Shown here: in pieces, positions 10,870-21,780 of the stretch
How the letters are laid out: each line of letters begins with the position of its first letter
Numbering within the stretch: position 1 is the first letter of the stretch
Source of the DNA: Adiantum capillus-veneris
Taxonomy: Eukaryota; Streptophyta; Polypodiopsida; Polypodiales; Pteridaceae
Direction: 5' to 3'
Assembly: GCA_014529385.2 (NCBI GenBank)
Contig: CM043962.1
Coordinates: 122,101,970-122,165,969 of the forward strand
DNA: 64,000 nt
Notes under the pieces: generated by a model
Told to the model about the DNA's origin: nothing
The model's database searches: none
Seen by the model: the letters and a program-made list of their open reading frames with translations, nothing else
Position numbers and translations under genes: made by a program

Positions 10870-13800
10870 TGAACATGTCATGTGGTGTGAGTGGAGGTCA
10901 TAAGTGACTCTCGATGCTCAAAAATGGCTGAAACAAGCATCGCAATAGAGAGTCCACATCGTGGTTGGGAGAGGAAGGTATGTAGGGAGAGCTCATGGCT
11001 GAATATATGGGGAAAAGAGGACCTAATGTGGTCAAAAGCTGAGCACTCAAGTAGTGTGTGGTACTCACTCTCTCGCACTTGATGAGGGCATAAGGTGCAA
11101 AGTGGATGACACTCCTCGTCAGTGCCCCAACGTCCTGTCTCGCAGCATAGAGAATGGGAGCTAAGACAAACGGAGACAATGGTGTGGATCGCACTCAACG
11201 GGATGGGCTCAAGGATGTAGGGATGGGTTCAGTTACCTCGTTTGGAGAAGAAGAGAGATTGTAGTTTGGGGCAATGTGTGTGGTGTAATGGCTGAAGCGA
11301 GAACCTTCGGATTTCTCTCTAGCCGTGATACATTGGCGTTGTAAGAAGGCCTTATTAACTTGGGAGTCGATCGACGCATCCTTGACCAAGTGACATGCAT
11401 CCCATCTTCCAAACCATTTCTTGATGTCACGCATCCACCCCGAACTTAGTATTTTGCTCTTGCATGTCTTTTGAACCTTTTGACTTGCTTCATATGTGAT
11501 TCTAGGAAGTCGATGCAAAGGGCTACGTTGTGTCTTACACATGAACTCCACAACCCTTTGCATGTCCGAGACCTCAATGGGAAGCGATCCGGACTCAAGA
11601 AGTAAGAGCATGTAGGGTGTTTGTGTCTTGACTTGGAGAAAGTTGGTGAGAAAATGCTTTTGGACATTCTCAAACTCTTTCCAAGTAGACTTCCAGATGC
11701 TTCCACCCCACACCTCCACTCCATAAAGAAGCACCGGTGTCACCAATGTGTCAAAGAGGTACTTTTTGAGAGCCCAACACTTGATCTCTCTAGCATTGCA
11801 GATGTTCTCAAATGCATAATAAGCCCTCTTTCCGGCTTCCAAGCGACGCATTGCACAATCCTTCCATTTATGATTGGATGGAACCTCAAGGCCAAGGTAC
11901 TTGAAGTGATCTACCACTTCAAGTTGCTCATTGTTGTATACAATGCATGGATTTTCATCATTGAGGGTCTTTACAAGCATAACCTTGGTTTTGGATCCAG
12001 TCACGATCAGCCTGCTATGTAGGCAAAAGTGTTCCAAGACACTCATAAGCTTTTGTGCATCTTCTAAGGTATGTGCCAAGAGCACTACATCATCGGCATA
12101 AAGCAAAAGCATGACATCGCATTTCCAATCTTAACCTCTTCTATGCCTTCTTGCTGCATAAAATCAAGAACCATGCATTCCAATTCATCAATGAGTAGCC
12201 CAAAGAGGGTTGGGGAAATTGGGCATCCTTGTTTGACACCAATGGTGCTTGCAAAAAATTCTGAAATTCCATCTCCCATACGTAATCGACATATCACTTT
12301 TTGGTAGATGTGAAAGACTGCATGCATAAATTCTCTCGGCACTTGAAGGCTTTGCATACGTCTCCAAATATTTCCTTGCGGTACCATGTCGAATCCAAAA
12401 AGCAACAATACAACTTTTTTCCTTTCAATCGAGACGCTTCCATAAGAACTCGAAGTGTGACAAGGTGATCAATAGTGCTATGATGCTTTCAAAAACCTGC
12501 TTGGCCAAGCTCACGTTTGCCATTCTTTTCAGCCCATTCACTTATCTTCATCTCCATGATACATCCAATTAACTTTGCCATCAAAGAGCCAACCATTATA
12601 GTGCGATAGTTGTTCACATTGTTTACATCTCCTCCTTTGTGCAAAGGTTTTATCCAATTTGCACTCCAATCATGAGGCATGCCATACTGAAGTGCAAGGT
12701 TAAACATATCGCATATCCAATATCGTGTTTTCTTGCTTGTCCATTTAATCATTTCAGCCTTGACACCTTGAAGGTCACCTACCTTGCAAGTAGCAATTTT
12801 CTCAAGCGCGCGGCATACATCTTCAATGGTAAAGAAGGGAGACATAAACGGAAGGGAGCTACAACACTCCATCTTATCAAGATTGGGTTACTCATAGAGG
12901 TTCTTGCAATGCATATACATATCCTCAAGAGTCAAGTCACCAAATCTCTCAACGCGCTTGCCTTTTAGATTTTGCCAAAACTTGCCACATGCATGTGCTT
13001 TCTCTTGCGCTAAAAGAAGTTGTTTTTTGACTTCCCACCTTCTCCTCTTCTTTTGAACAAGTGCTTTGTATGTGTGTGAACATTCCAAGTAAACTTTCTT
13101 GGCTTTGATTGCATCCAATCTTAGCAAGTGTTTTCGGGCTTGACTACATTCCATGTCAAACCATTTCTTCTTGGTGCTACCTTTTGCAAGACATGTGTTT
13201 CACCGAAAAGCATTCCTTCGCACAAGAGCAAATTACTTCTTTGAAAACTTTCCACTTGCATTCTAATGTTGGGCTCTCTTGATGCTCTATCATGCTTAAC
13301 ATTTGGTCCACCATATTAGCATATATAAGTGTTCGTTTGAAGCCTAGACGTAGGTACAAATGATTCACATCATGATTGGAGGTTACATGCTCGGGCCGTT
13401 TACCACACTTGAGGGCAATACATAACATCCTATGATCCGATTCCGAATTCCATTCACCAAGTGTAAAGCTTTGTATGCATTCTAGAGTGGCTTCCGAGAA
13501 CAACATATAGTCAATCAAGCTATCACCATTGTGCTATCACCATGTAAAGTCATTGGTGCCTTGCCATAGAGATACACCATTTGCAATGAGCATTTTGGTA
13601 CTATTTCACATATGTAGAAGTGACTTTCCATAGTGATCCAGCTCTTTTGCATCATTAGAACTTCGATTATACATGTAAAAGTCATCCATTCTTCTTGAGA
13701 CATGCGGCATGTCGACTTGTTGTCTGTCGTGTTGTAACATATTTGTGCAAGCATTCATGTCTCCAAAAACAATGACTTCACCTTGATCCTTGTAATGAGC

Positions 13801-14115
13801 AATGTCTTCCTCTAGTTCAACAAAGGGATGATCTCTATCCATATTCAAGCGAGCATAAAAGTTGGAGTCATAGTGAGGAATGTAGCAACCAGCCGCAAAC
13901 ATGACTTGACCATTTGGTGGGCTGATTTTCAGCCATAAGTAGCGTTTATACTTATCTTCTTTGACAATGGAAACATCTTTCAAACCCTTTTTGGTCATAC
14001 ATGCTACGCCTCCTTGGCCTCTTCGTTTCTTTGCATGTTTGGCCCACATCAAAGAATGCACATCGTATTTGTCAAATCCAAGAATTTGTTGCGCATCATG
14101 CTCCTATGTTTCGGC
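10870..14115 (-). pseudogene. LINE (non-LTR retrotransposon) ORF2, broken
   Basis: Minus strand, domains in order. An endonuclease/exonuclease/phosphatase domain (14061-13510) with YLWLKISPPNGQ, VIVFGDMNAC and, after a frameshift, IDYMLFS and SESDHRMLC. A linker (13154-12888). Reverse transcriptase: WIKPLHKGGDVNNVNNYRTI (12872-12489), GVKQGCPISPTLFGLLIDEL (12408-12085), and catalytic YADDVVLL at the start of the frame 12112-11195. Then HFKYLGLEV, VTPVLLYGVEVWGG, and zf-RVT CTLCPHQVRESEYHTLLEC at 11198-10878. ORF2 nicks target DNA and copies its own RNA there. At least four frameshifts and a stop in QAGF near 12488 kill it; the first catalytic Asp region (12380) is also damaged. The 3' end lies beside AGAT repeats. 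The clade is not determined. Confidence 0.9.
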
Positions 14116-14139
14116 AAGAAATATCACATCGGAGTCATT

Positions 14140-14219
14140 GGAGGTAGAAACAGAAAGAGAGGGATAGAAATAGAGAGGGAGAGGGATAGATAGAGAGAGA
14201 GAAAGAGAAATAGAAAGAG

Positions 14220-14259
<40 letters not shown>

Positions 14260-14612
14260 GGAAAGAGGGAAATATAGAGAGAAATAGAGAGAGAGGGTAG
14301 AGAGAGATACATAAAGAGAGAGAAAGAGGGAGAGATAGAGAGGATAGAAAAAGAGAGAGATAGGGATAGAGAGAGAGAGGGAGAGAGAAATAGAGAGAGA
14401 GATAGGGAAAGAGGGAGCGAAAGAGAGGGATATAAATAGAGATAATGAGGGATAGATAGAGAGAGAAAGACAAAGAGAGAGAGAGAGAGATAGGGAAAGA
14501 GGTAAAGAGAAAGAGAGAGAGATAGGAAAAGAGGTAGAAAGAGGGGGGAGAGAGAGAGAGAGAGAGTAAATAGAGGGAAAGAGAGAGAGTTAGGGAAAGA
14601 GGGAAAGAGGTA

Positions 14613-14651
<39 letters not shown>

Positions 14652-14672
14652 AAATAGAAAGAGAAAGAGGGG
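14140..14672. repeat. GA-rich low-complexity tract (right of LINE)
   Basis: About 530 bases of imperfect GA with GATA/GAAA variants and G runs, close in make-up to the tract at 10465-10835. The 223-residue minus-strand SLSLFL frame here is an artefact. Confidence 0.9.
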
Positions 14673-15040
14673 GGTACACTTTGCTTCCATAAAGGGGAGA
14701 GCCCTCACAGGCATGGGAATTACTGCCCGCGGGCATGCCACGACATCATTTGTGTTGCCGTCGCTCCGCCATACAAAACCACCGGTTGCCGACAAGGCGC
14801 TAGCGCGCCATCAGCACAAGCCAAAATGGTTGGACACCCGCCCATCGCACCACTGGGTAGCGCCCAACAAGCAGCATCTATAGCCACCACAAGGGCAAGA
14901 CCTCTCTCTCTCTCTCCTGCATACCCCCCAATTGGGCTCAGGCCCAAATGTCATACCCTTCCATCTGAGTCCCTGATCCACGCATGTGGAAGCTTTATCT
15001 GCCACATGGCGCTCTCTGTATGCTATTTAGAACCCAAGGC
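14673..15040. other. No gene seen
   Basis: GC-richer sequence than its surroundings, with overlapping ORFs on both strands that show no family motif. It contains a short palindromic CCCGCGGG at 14727. Nothing else was recognised. Confidence 0.45.
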
Positions 15041-15115
15041 ATGCTAACTAGCGTACTCCATATGCTAACTAGAACATTCAATATGCTTACTAGCACAGTC
15101 CATATGCTAACTAGC
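15041..15115. repeat. ~21-bp tandem repeat, four copies
   Basis: Units ATGCTAACTAG with a variable tail start at 15041, 15062, 15083 and 15103 (third copy ATGCTTACTAG). Confidence 0.85.
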
Positions 15116-15196
15116 AAAAGTCTACAGAGCAGTATGCTATTGATCAGCATATACAAGTTACTATGCACTAGAGATGCAATGCGTAAAATGCATAAG

Positions 15197-15960
15197 TTAT
15201 GAAACAAGTATTTGATTGATCACCCGAGGCTCGTCTAGGAGGTGCACAGGGTGTTCCATGTAGCTTTTCCTCCCCATCCTCTTTAGACAAACATCCTTCT
15301 TGTTTGCTGAAATGCGAGTCTCCACTTTCCAAAATGTGTAGACCAATTCCTTAATTTCATCTATGATAGGGCTATGACGGTGTTGCTTGTGACATGCAAC
15401 CAATGAAAATAATCAAGCATCAACATCAGGCTTCATCTGTCGTGATCTCGCCTTGTGCAAGGTGCGACGATTGACATTTAGGATCTGGCAATTTTTGCAA
15501 AAGGCATGTTTTCCTTTGAATTCAACATCATCTGCAATGCTGCATTCTTCAAAAACAACTCCTCATTGGAACCTGGTTGCTTGACGGTAGCCAGTGTGCT
15601 GTGGACATTGGAGACAATTGCGGTATGTACAGTAGCCTCCTCCTCGAAAGACTCATCATGGATCGCCCGAATATGCGGATGTTGAGCAACAAGATTCCCA
15701 CTTTGTTTCTGTACTAAAACCTTCATTCCTACTCTTGAAAGATCTCACAATCTCATAGGAGATTTTCTTTTTCTCCTCATTGTTGAGGGCATGATGTTGT
15801 CGCTCAAATTTCATTTGTCTCTGCTCCCATTGTTTCCTGTTTCTTACTCTCTCATATTCCCTGATTACATAAAGAGCTGGATCTTGGGAGTTGTAATTCA
15901 TTGCCTGTAGTGGCTCTCTTCTGCTTTTTCTTGAGAACTGTAGACGTGCATAACATGTTA
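15197..15960 (-). pseudogene. Unrecognised broken ORF, probably from a transposable element
   Basis: Three minus-strand frames join if two breaks are bridged. The first (15901-15656) is basic and helical: REYERVRNRKQWEQRQMKFE, KKKISYEIVRSF. After a frameshift at about 15735 the second (15726-15478) continues MKVLVQKQSG, EELFLKNAALQMML. Between 15480 and 15420 a segment ILNVNRRTLHKARSR reads like a helix-turn-helix recognition helix, and after an in-frame stop the third (15403-15197) has VYTFWKVETRISANKKDVC and GRKSYMEHPVHLL. I do not recognise the family. The order (basic N-terminus, HTH-like, then W and K-D-V segment) suggests a DNA-binding protein such as a transposase, but that is inference. 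The upstream start is not certain. Confidence 0.45.
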
Positions 15961-16125
15961 CTTACTTAAAATCACTTAAATGTATAGCTGTCAACACTTG
16001 ATGCTGTAATACATACATTCTATGAGGTTGCTGGTTCTCCATATCTATAGGTCTGTGTCGGAACGAGAGAAAAAGCTCAGCTTTGACAACTCATCTCTGA
16101 TGCAGGATGCCCGGCCCAAGGAACG

Positions 16126-16127
<2 letters not shown>

Positions 16128-16170
<43 letters not shown>
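16128..16170. repeat. Microsatellite (GA)n
   Basis: About 21 pure GA units. Confidence 0.97.
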
Positions 16171-16172
<2 letters not shown>

Positions 16173-16995
16173 CCCCACATCGTCTTCAGTAACTGAAAAT
16201 AGAAGCACATGAGGAAGAAAAATGATTTTTTTATGGAACATTTGAAATTCAAAGGACTTGCCCATCCGTTTTTAGTATACGCTAACAAGCACAAGTAACC
16301 AGCACTGTGCAAGACAACATATTCAGTGACATGTTAACATGCTTCTACCTTTTTAGCCTTGTAGGTAAAAGCTTTGATGTACATATCCTACCTATGCACG
16401 GGAGACTCAATCATACTAAGGAGGAGATGCCACATGCGTGCATCACACTAGGTAAAATCCCCTTATATATGGTCCCTTACATGCTAGCCTAATCCCCTAT
16501 CTACGGAGATTGAAGTGCTTAGATAACCTTCTATATACGGATTCCATAGTATTGACATGACCCCCCTTCATTATATGTACACAAAATTTTATAGCTTAGA
16601 GAAAGTTTCAAGAACTTCATGAAATTGTTTTTTTAAGAGTTTTCCTTAAACAAAGACCAAAGTTTCAAATTTACATGTGCCATCTACTTTGTAGGATTCC
16701 CACAACAGGATTTAAGGTAGGATTTAAGGTTTGATAATCAAAGAGTTTACTCAATTCTTTGGACTAGAATACTTTAGATAATCAAAAGTGCTCTAATTTA
16801 AAGTAAAGAAATAAATGACCATAACATATAACCACTTCAAATCTCAAGATACACCTTAAGAATAAACATAGGTCAAAGTTAGATATTACATGAGATGTCT
16901 AAAAGACAACTTTATAGCTCAAATCCACTATATATGTGAAACTTTAGATACTACATGAGATGTCTCTTCAATATTTAGCACATACATGCAACATA
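16171..16995. other. No gene seen
   Basis: AT-rich, with only short chance ORFs; no repeat or RNA gene recognised. Confidence 0.45.

Positions 16996-17056
<61 letters not shown>
16996..17056. repeat. Compound microsatellite (CT)n(CA)n
   Basis: About 13 CT units followed directly by about 17 CA units. Confidence 0.97.
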
Positions 17057-17057
<1 letters not shown>

Positions 17058-18720
17058 TAAGAATGAATACCATGTCTTCTAATTTGGAAAGAAACCCAAA
17101 GTGCTTATATAGTCAATTTGTTGAGCCGAATGTACTTAAATAGAGTTGTATCATCATGTTCAAAGAGACATACTCCTCAAACTTAAAACATCTCTAAATG
17201 ATGCTTGCAAAATACATACTCATTGGAATTTTATTTTATAGTTTTTTAATGTATATTTTGCATCATTAATCTAGAGGATTCAAGAACCAACACCTCAATA
17301 AAAAGGGGACACCTCTGTCAATAATGAACCACAATCAGTGGCTCAAGGAATACCACCAAAAAGGAGTATGCATCATAGATAAGTGTATATGGAGAGAGGC
17401 TTTAACTTCATGTTTGCTAAATTAATCCCCAAGCTTCTTGGCCCAGGCCCTTGCCTATCCATGTCCATACTTAGAATCTTGTCTAATCAATAAACTTTAA
17501 GCAATTACATCCCATATATGAAGTGTCACAAATTTATCATTTTGTAAAGCTTGAACTACTCTGTTAAGAAACATATTAGTAATTTATACATCCCCCCCTC
17601 CCCCCCTAAATGTACGGTATGTGTATACAAGTTTTGGGGGATACCCCTATTGTATACGCTTATGTACACTTACCAAAATCCCCCCTATTGTACACTCACA
17701 TGGTACCATACGGAATACACTAGTGAATCCCCTGTGATCCTATGCTAAAAGTATTATTGTACATTTTCTATATTGAGTACTGCAAGTGTACCTTTTTTCT
17801 CTTCTCTTTCTCTCTCTCTCTCTCTCTCCTTCCTAGTATGTAGCTATGGCTACCTACACCTTCAAGTCTCCATGAGCTCTTACACTTACTATCAATCCCT
17901 ACATAAAATAGGTCCTGCTTTTGGAAAAAAACTATAGTCTTTGCTAAAAACGTGATTTTTCTTTTAGAACTCAACTCTAGCCAACCTGAGATTCTCCTGG
18001 AGCAACCTAGTTAGGAAAATTATATATAAGAAACTAATGAGACCGTACATAACCTAGACCGCATTGTGGTACCTTGGTATGATCATGACACTTATCATAC
18101 CACTCAAGCATATTTAAGGTGCCACTTTTTATAAAAATAATCCCCGTAAAAATATATTTTTTTCCATTTTTCCATCGTATGTCTGTTTTCCACTTATATG
18201 GTGACTAAAAATAATGTTTTGGGATAGAAAATATTAAAATACACATTGCTTTTTGAGGACGTCCAAAAGCACAAAAAGCAGAAGAGATTATGAAAAGCTA
18301 AAATAGCAAAACTTTCTAAAATTGAAACACAGCTTTATCTAGCCTACCTAAACTAGGAAACAAACTTGCACTTCATCAAAAATTGCATGAAAAGCACTCA
18401 AAAGCTGATGTTTACAAAATGTAACCTTCTCTTCCCTGGACCTCGTAGATTAAGGATCTGGCTTTTCTTTTCACAAAAAAGTATTGTAAAGTATAAAAAG
18501 AAAGAAAAAGAAAAAATTTCAAATCTAAACCAAGTGTTTGTTTGAGCTACAGAACATGAAAATGACCTTGCTTTCCACTTTAAAACCTCCCAACACTGCA
18601 TATCAAGCATTCTAGACCAAAAAATAAAGTACTATACAAAAAAATCTATTTTTCTTATTTTTAAAAGAGACTCAAAAATTCGAGATCATGTATACTCCCG
18701 CACTTTGAAGATTTGAGATG
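17057..18720. other. No gene seen; AT-rich with short CT repeat
   Basis: Non-coding. It holds a CT run at 17808-17828 and loosely repeated TATTGTATAC/TATTGTACAC segments with flanking C/G runs at 17560-17710. The last part, before 18720, may be the 3' untranslated region or LTR of the gypsy element that begins at 18724, but no LTR ends were found. Confidence 0.45.
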
Positions 18721-18723
18721 CCC

Positions 18724-20870
18724 TTACCTCGACATGAAATTTGGATACTTATATTTCAAAACATCATCATGTTCCCAAGTAGTATCTTCCTTAGGGTAAG
18801 TTGACCATTTGACAAGGTGTTCAATGATGGTTTGATTACAAAGAGGTTTGGTTCTTTTTTGAGGAATGCTTTGAGGATATACTTCAAAAGTACCATCAAT
18901 TGAAGTAGACAAAAGAAAATAATCAAGAATGTGATTTGGATTGGTACATACTTCTTAAGTAATTTGATAGAAAATATCATGTATCCTGATGTGAAGTGGT
19001 AACAATAATCGATAAGCTTGGTGACTGATTCTTTTTGTGATGACAAAAGGTCCAGAATATCTTCCACTAAATCTTTTATACTTATCCATTGATAAAGAGC
19101 TATGTTTAGGCTTCACTCTAAAAAATAAAATTTCTTCATTATCAAGGAGTCAAGTAGATCATGTAGAATCAACATAACTCTTCTGTCTATCTTGAGAAAT
19201 CTTTATATTTTGGCGTATAATGTTAATCTGCAATTACATCTCATCCAACATATATTTGAATGCTTGAACTCTTATGAGTAGGTTTGTCCCTTTTAATGGA
19301 GTAAGGCACTCTTGTCCATACAGTTCTCAAAAAGGAGACATCCCAATTGTGTGTTGGAATAAAAAATTATATACAAATTCTACCAAATATAAATACTTGG
19401 TTCATTTGTTTTTCTCATGCATACAATAAGTTTGCAACATCTATTCAATAGTTTGATTGATTCTCTCTATTTGGCCATCAATGTGAGGATGATGAGTGGT
19501 ACTAAAGGCCAATTGTGTTCCTGTGGCTAAGAATAAGACTTTCCAAAAATTTGATTTGAGCTTTGTATCACGATTCAAAATTATGGAACGAGGTAAGCCA
19601 TGATATATAAAAACATCTTTCATGGAGACTTGAGTTATGTCTTTAGCTGTAAATGTTGTCTTGATGAGATATAAGTGAAAAAAATTTGTAACCATGTCAA
19701 CCACCACAAAAGTAGAATCATATCCAAGGGATGTAGAAAGTCTTTTGATAAAATCCATGGATATGTATTTCCATTTCATTTGAGGTACATCAATTGGAAA
19801 TATATAACCATGGATTTTATCAAAGCCAATTGAGTTGAAATTCCAATTGGGTTCTGGTTCTTGGGTTCATAATTATCTACTAATCTTTTATAGATTGATT
19901 CATTCAATGAAGAATATTTGGACATATGGTTAGAGTCAAGACAAGTGTAACAAAGGTGATCCTATCTAGCCTTCATATGCAACAAATTCTCTCTTCTTTA
20001 CTATGAATTTATAGATCTTGGTTCATCTTTAGGACGAGATCTCTTTATCTCACAGATAGGAGCAGACTTTTGCTTTATTTTCTCACCATTGGGTAGTTTG
20101 ATTTTAATGGGTTTACCTGCATCAAGGACAACTGTAAGATTTGTAAGTCATACAATTTGAAGTCTAGTCTTCATAGGATTGTATAAACTTGACACAAATC
20201 ATCCTACTTTGACTTCTTGAGTCATTCTTAGTGGAGCGTACTTGACAAGTGTCAAGAAATATTGATAGTAAGACTCTAAGTCTTTGGTTCCTTGAGTACA
20301 GTTAATAAATCCTTGACAAGGGTTAAGAAATATTGATAGTAAGACTCTAAGGGTCAAGAAATATTTCTTGACAAGGGTCAAGAAATATTGATAGTAAGAC
20401 TCTAAGGGTTAAGAAATATTTCTTGACAAGAGTCAAGAAATATTGATAGTAAGACTCTACGTCTTTGGTTTCTTGAGTACAGTAAATAAATCCTTTCATG
20501 CGGTTTGAGTGATATAACTTATTCTGATAAATCTTCTTCAATTGATCTTTAAGATAAGCCAAAGTCACTGTGTTGGGATAAACATTATTCTCATCACAAT
20601 GATCCTTCCACAAATGCTTAACCGTCTTTTTGAGTTTGAACTTGGCAATGATGGCCTTGTTCTTGAGAAAAAAATGAGCTAAATTGAAGAAATTATCCAT
20701 ATGCTCAATCCAATCCTCACGAACCTTGCCTACATCTTTTCCTTCTCTGTTGTTCTTAGGTTGTGACTTTCAAAGCAAAGCATTGATGCCATGAGATTGA
20801 TGATATCGGCTTGGGTACAACTCACACATTGGCATTAATAGCCACTCCATTTTCTCTAGGAGGCATGATT
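18724..20870 (-). pseudogene. Ty3/gypsy chromovirus remnant lacking reverse transcriptase
   Basis: Minus strand. A gag start ATG lies near 20865 (PPRENGVAINA). The gag frame 20700-20347 has FFNLAHFFLKNKAIIAKFKL, HLWKDHCDENN, YPNTVTLAYLKDQLKKIYQN. The integrase core (19779-19441) shows the catalytic set: ISMDFIKRL (D), LNRDTKLKSNFW (D), and QIERINQTIE (E), then YKRFSGRYSGPFVITKRISH near 19070 and a chromodomain (EHLVKWSTYPKEDTTWEHDD, 18830-18760). Chromodomains steer chromoviral integrase to chromatin. Only about 420 bases separate gag from integrase, so protease, RT and RNase H are lost; several stops follow. The gag end carries an internal tandem duplication (20240-20490). It is a different lineage from gypsy A, B and C. 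Confidence 0.8.
20240..20490 (-). repeat. Tandem duplications inside gypsy gag
   Basis: The phrase TCAAGAAATATTGATAGTAA occurs at about 20250, 20325 (as TTAAG), 20383 and 20431, followed each time by GACTCTAAG or GACTCTACG. The two middle units also carry AAGAAATATTTCTTGACAAG. The outer copies extend into CTTTGGTT.CTTGAGTACAGT. In protein terms the gag segment YYQYFLTLVKKY is repeated. Confidence 0.85.
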
Positions 20871-21249
20871 AAGTACTGGACCATATCAAGTTAAGATAAA
20901 TCTTCTTAACTTCAAGAAAAACATTCTTGTTCCTTTCTTATTCAAAAACTCCCTCGGAGATAAAATATTTTTTTTATTGAGAGTAAGAGATGAAGAAAGA
21001 AGGAGATTTATAAAAATCAATAAATTAAATCAAGCTCTACATTACAAAAACTACTTTTCTCATAATTCCTTAGCACATCGCCTTACAACAATCCTCAATA
21101 CTGCTTAATAGTTCATAATATGATACACATTGTGACATTCTTAAACTATTGGATCAAAGTTGTCCCAATGTTCAAGTAGATAGTCTAAAAGTTCCTATCC
21201 ATCTCCTTGAATTGAGGACACAAACATATACTCCATTGCATGTTCATCA
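20871..21249. other. No gene seen
   Basis: AT-rich, probably leader or 5' LTR of the gypsy remnant at 18.7-20.9 kb (minus strand), but no LTR ends or primer binding site were recognised. The right edge is where the gypsy A LTR fragment begins. Confidence 0.4.
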
Positions 21250-21381
21250 TACCATTCTTGTATCCTCATTCCCCGCTAGCTCTCTCCACCTTTGTAGGTG
21301 TTTGAGGCCTTGGGGTTGAGGTTTGGGATAGTTAATGCTTTTTGCAAAGTTTATGTTATGCTCATGAAGCATGAAGCTTTC
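21250..21381 (+). mobile_element. Left part of gypsy A 5' LTR
   Basis: From CCTCATTCCCCGCTAGCTCT to CATGAAGCTTTC this matches, in the same orientation, 33251-33370 of the gypsy A 3' LTR. The match stops exactly at CTTTC (21377-21381), and the rest of the LTR resumes at 26743 with the same CTTTC. Element X fills the gap. The upstream ~900 bp of the LTR is missing, so the LTR is truncated on the left near 21250. Confidence 0.8.
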
Positions 21382-21556
21382 TAAAACGCTGAGTGGATAT
21401 TGAACCCTGGATCCTCCTCCCGGGCAACCTATTATAGGAGAGCCCATGGCCCTTTTCCCTAAACGGATTCCGTGTCCACACCTTCAGTCCATCCCTTGGC
21501 CTAAGTCCTTGACTCCCCTAGATCGAGGGCCCTTCCCTCTAGCCCTTGGCCTCCCC
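21382..21556 (-). repeat. Element X LTR (3' in element orientation)
   Basis: About 175 bp. It matches 26603-26742 but keeps about 30 bp (near 21420-21450) missing from the other LTR. The minus-strand purine run AAGGGGGGAGG (21550-21560) sits at its inner edge as a polypurine tract. The TG end has become TA. Confidence 0.65.
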
Positions 21557-21780
21557 CCTTGGAGAAGCGTTTTCATCCTCGAAAACACAAGTGGTAGTAT
21601 CTTCGTAAGAACACTGATGTTTTCCTTGTTGGCATCCCATACGCGGGCCAATTGTCCATATGATAGATACTTGGTGTAGTGAGGAGGTTCAATGAAACCA
21701 AGAGACACATCTTGATTTTCAGCATTGTTGTCCTTTTGCAACCACTTGTATCTAAACGGTTACTCAATTTATAACTCACT
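21557..21780 (-). other. Unrecognised ORF segment in element X
   Basis: Minus-strand frame 21741-21484 contains EPPHYTKYLSYGQLARVWDA and KENISVLTKILPLVFSRM before it runs into the LTR. I do not recognise it. It might be a remnant of the element's coding region or captured host sequence; no motif decides. Confidence 0.3.

Noticed and set aside
11621-12022. Plus-strand ORF of 133 residues
   Set aside because: Antisense shadow of the LINE reverse transcriptase.
20240-20490. CRISPR-like array
   Set aside because: The repeats are part of a gag coding region, with uneven spacing and no unique spacers; this is plant nuclear DNA.
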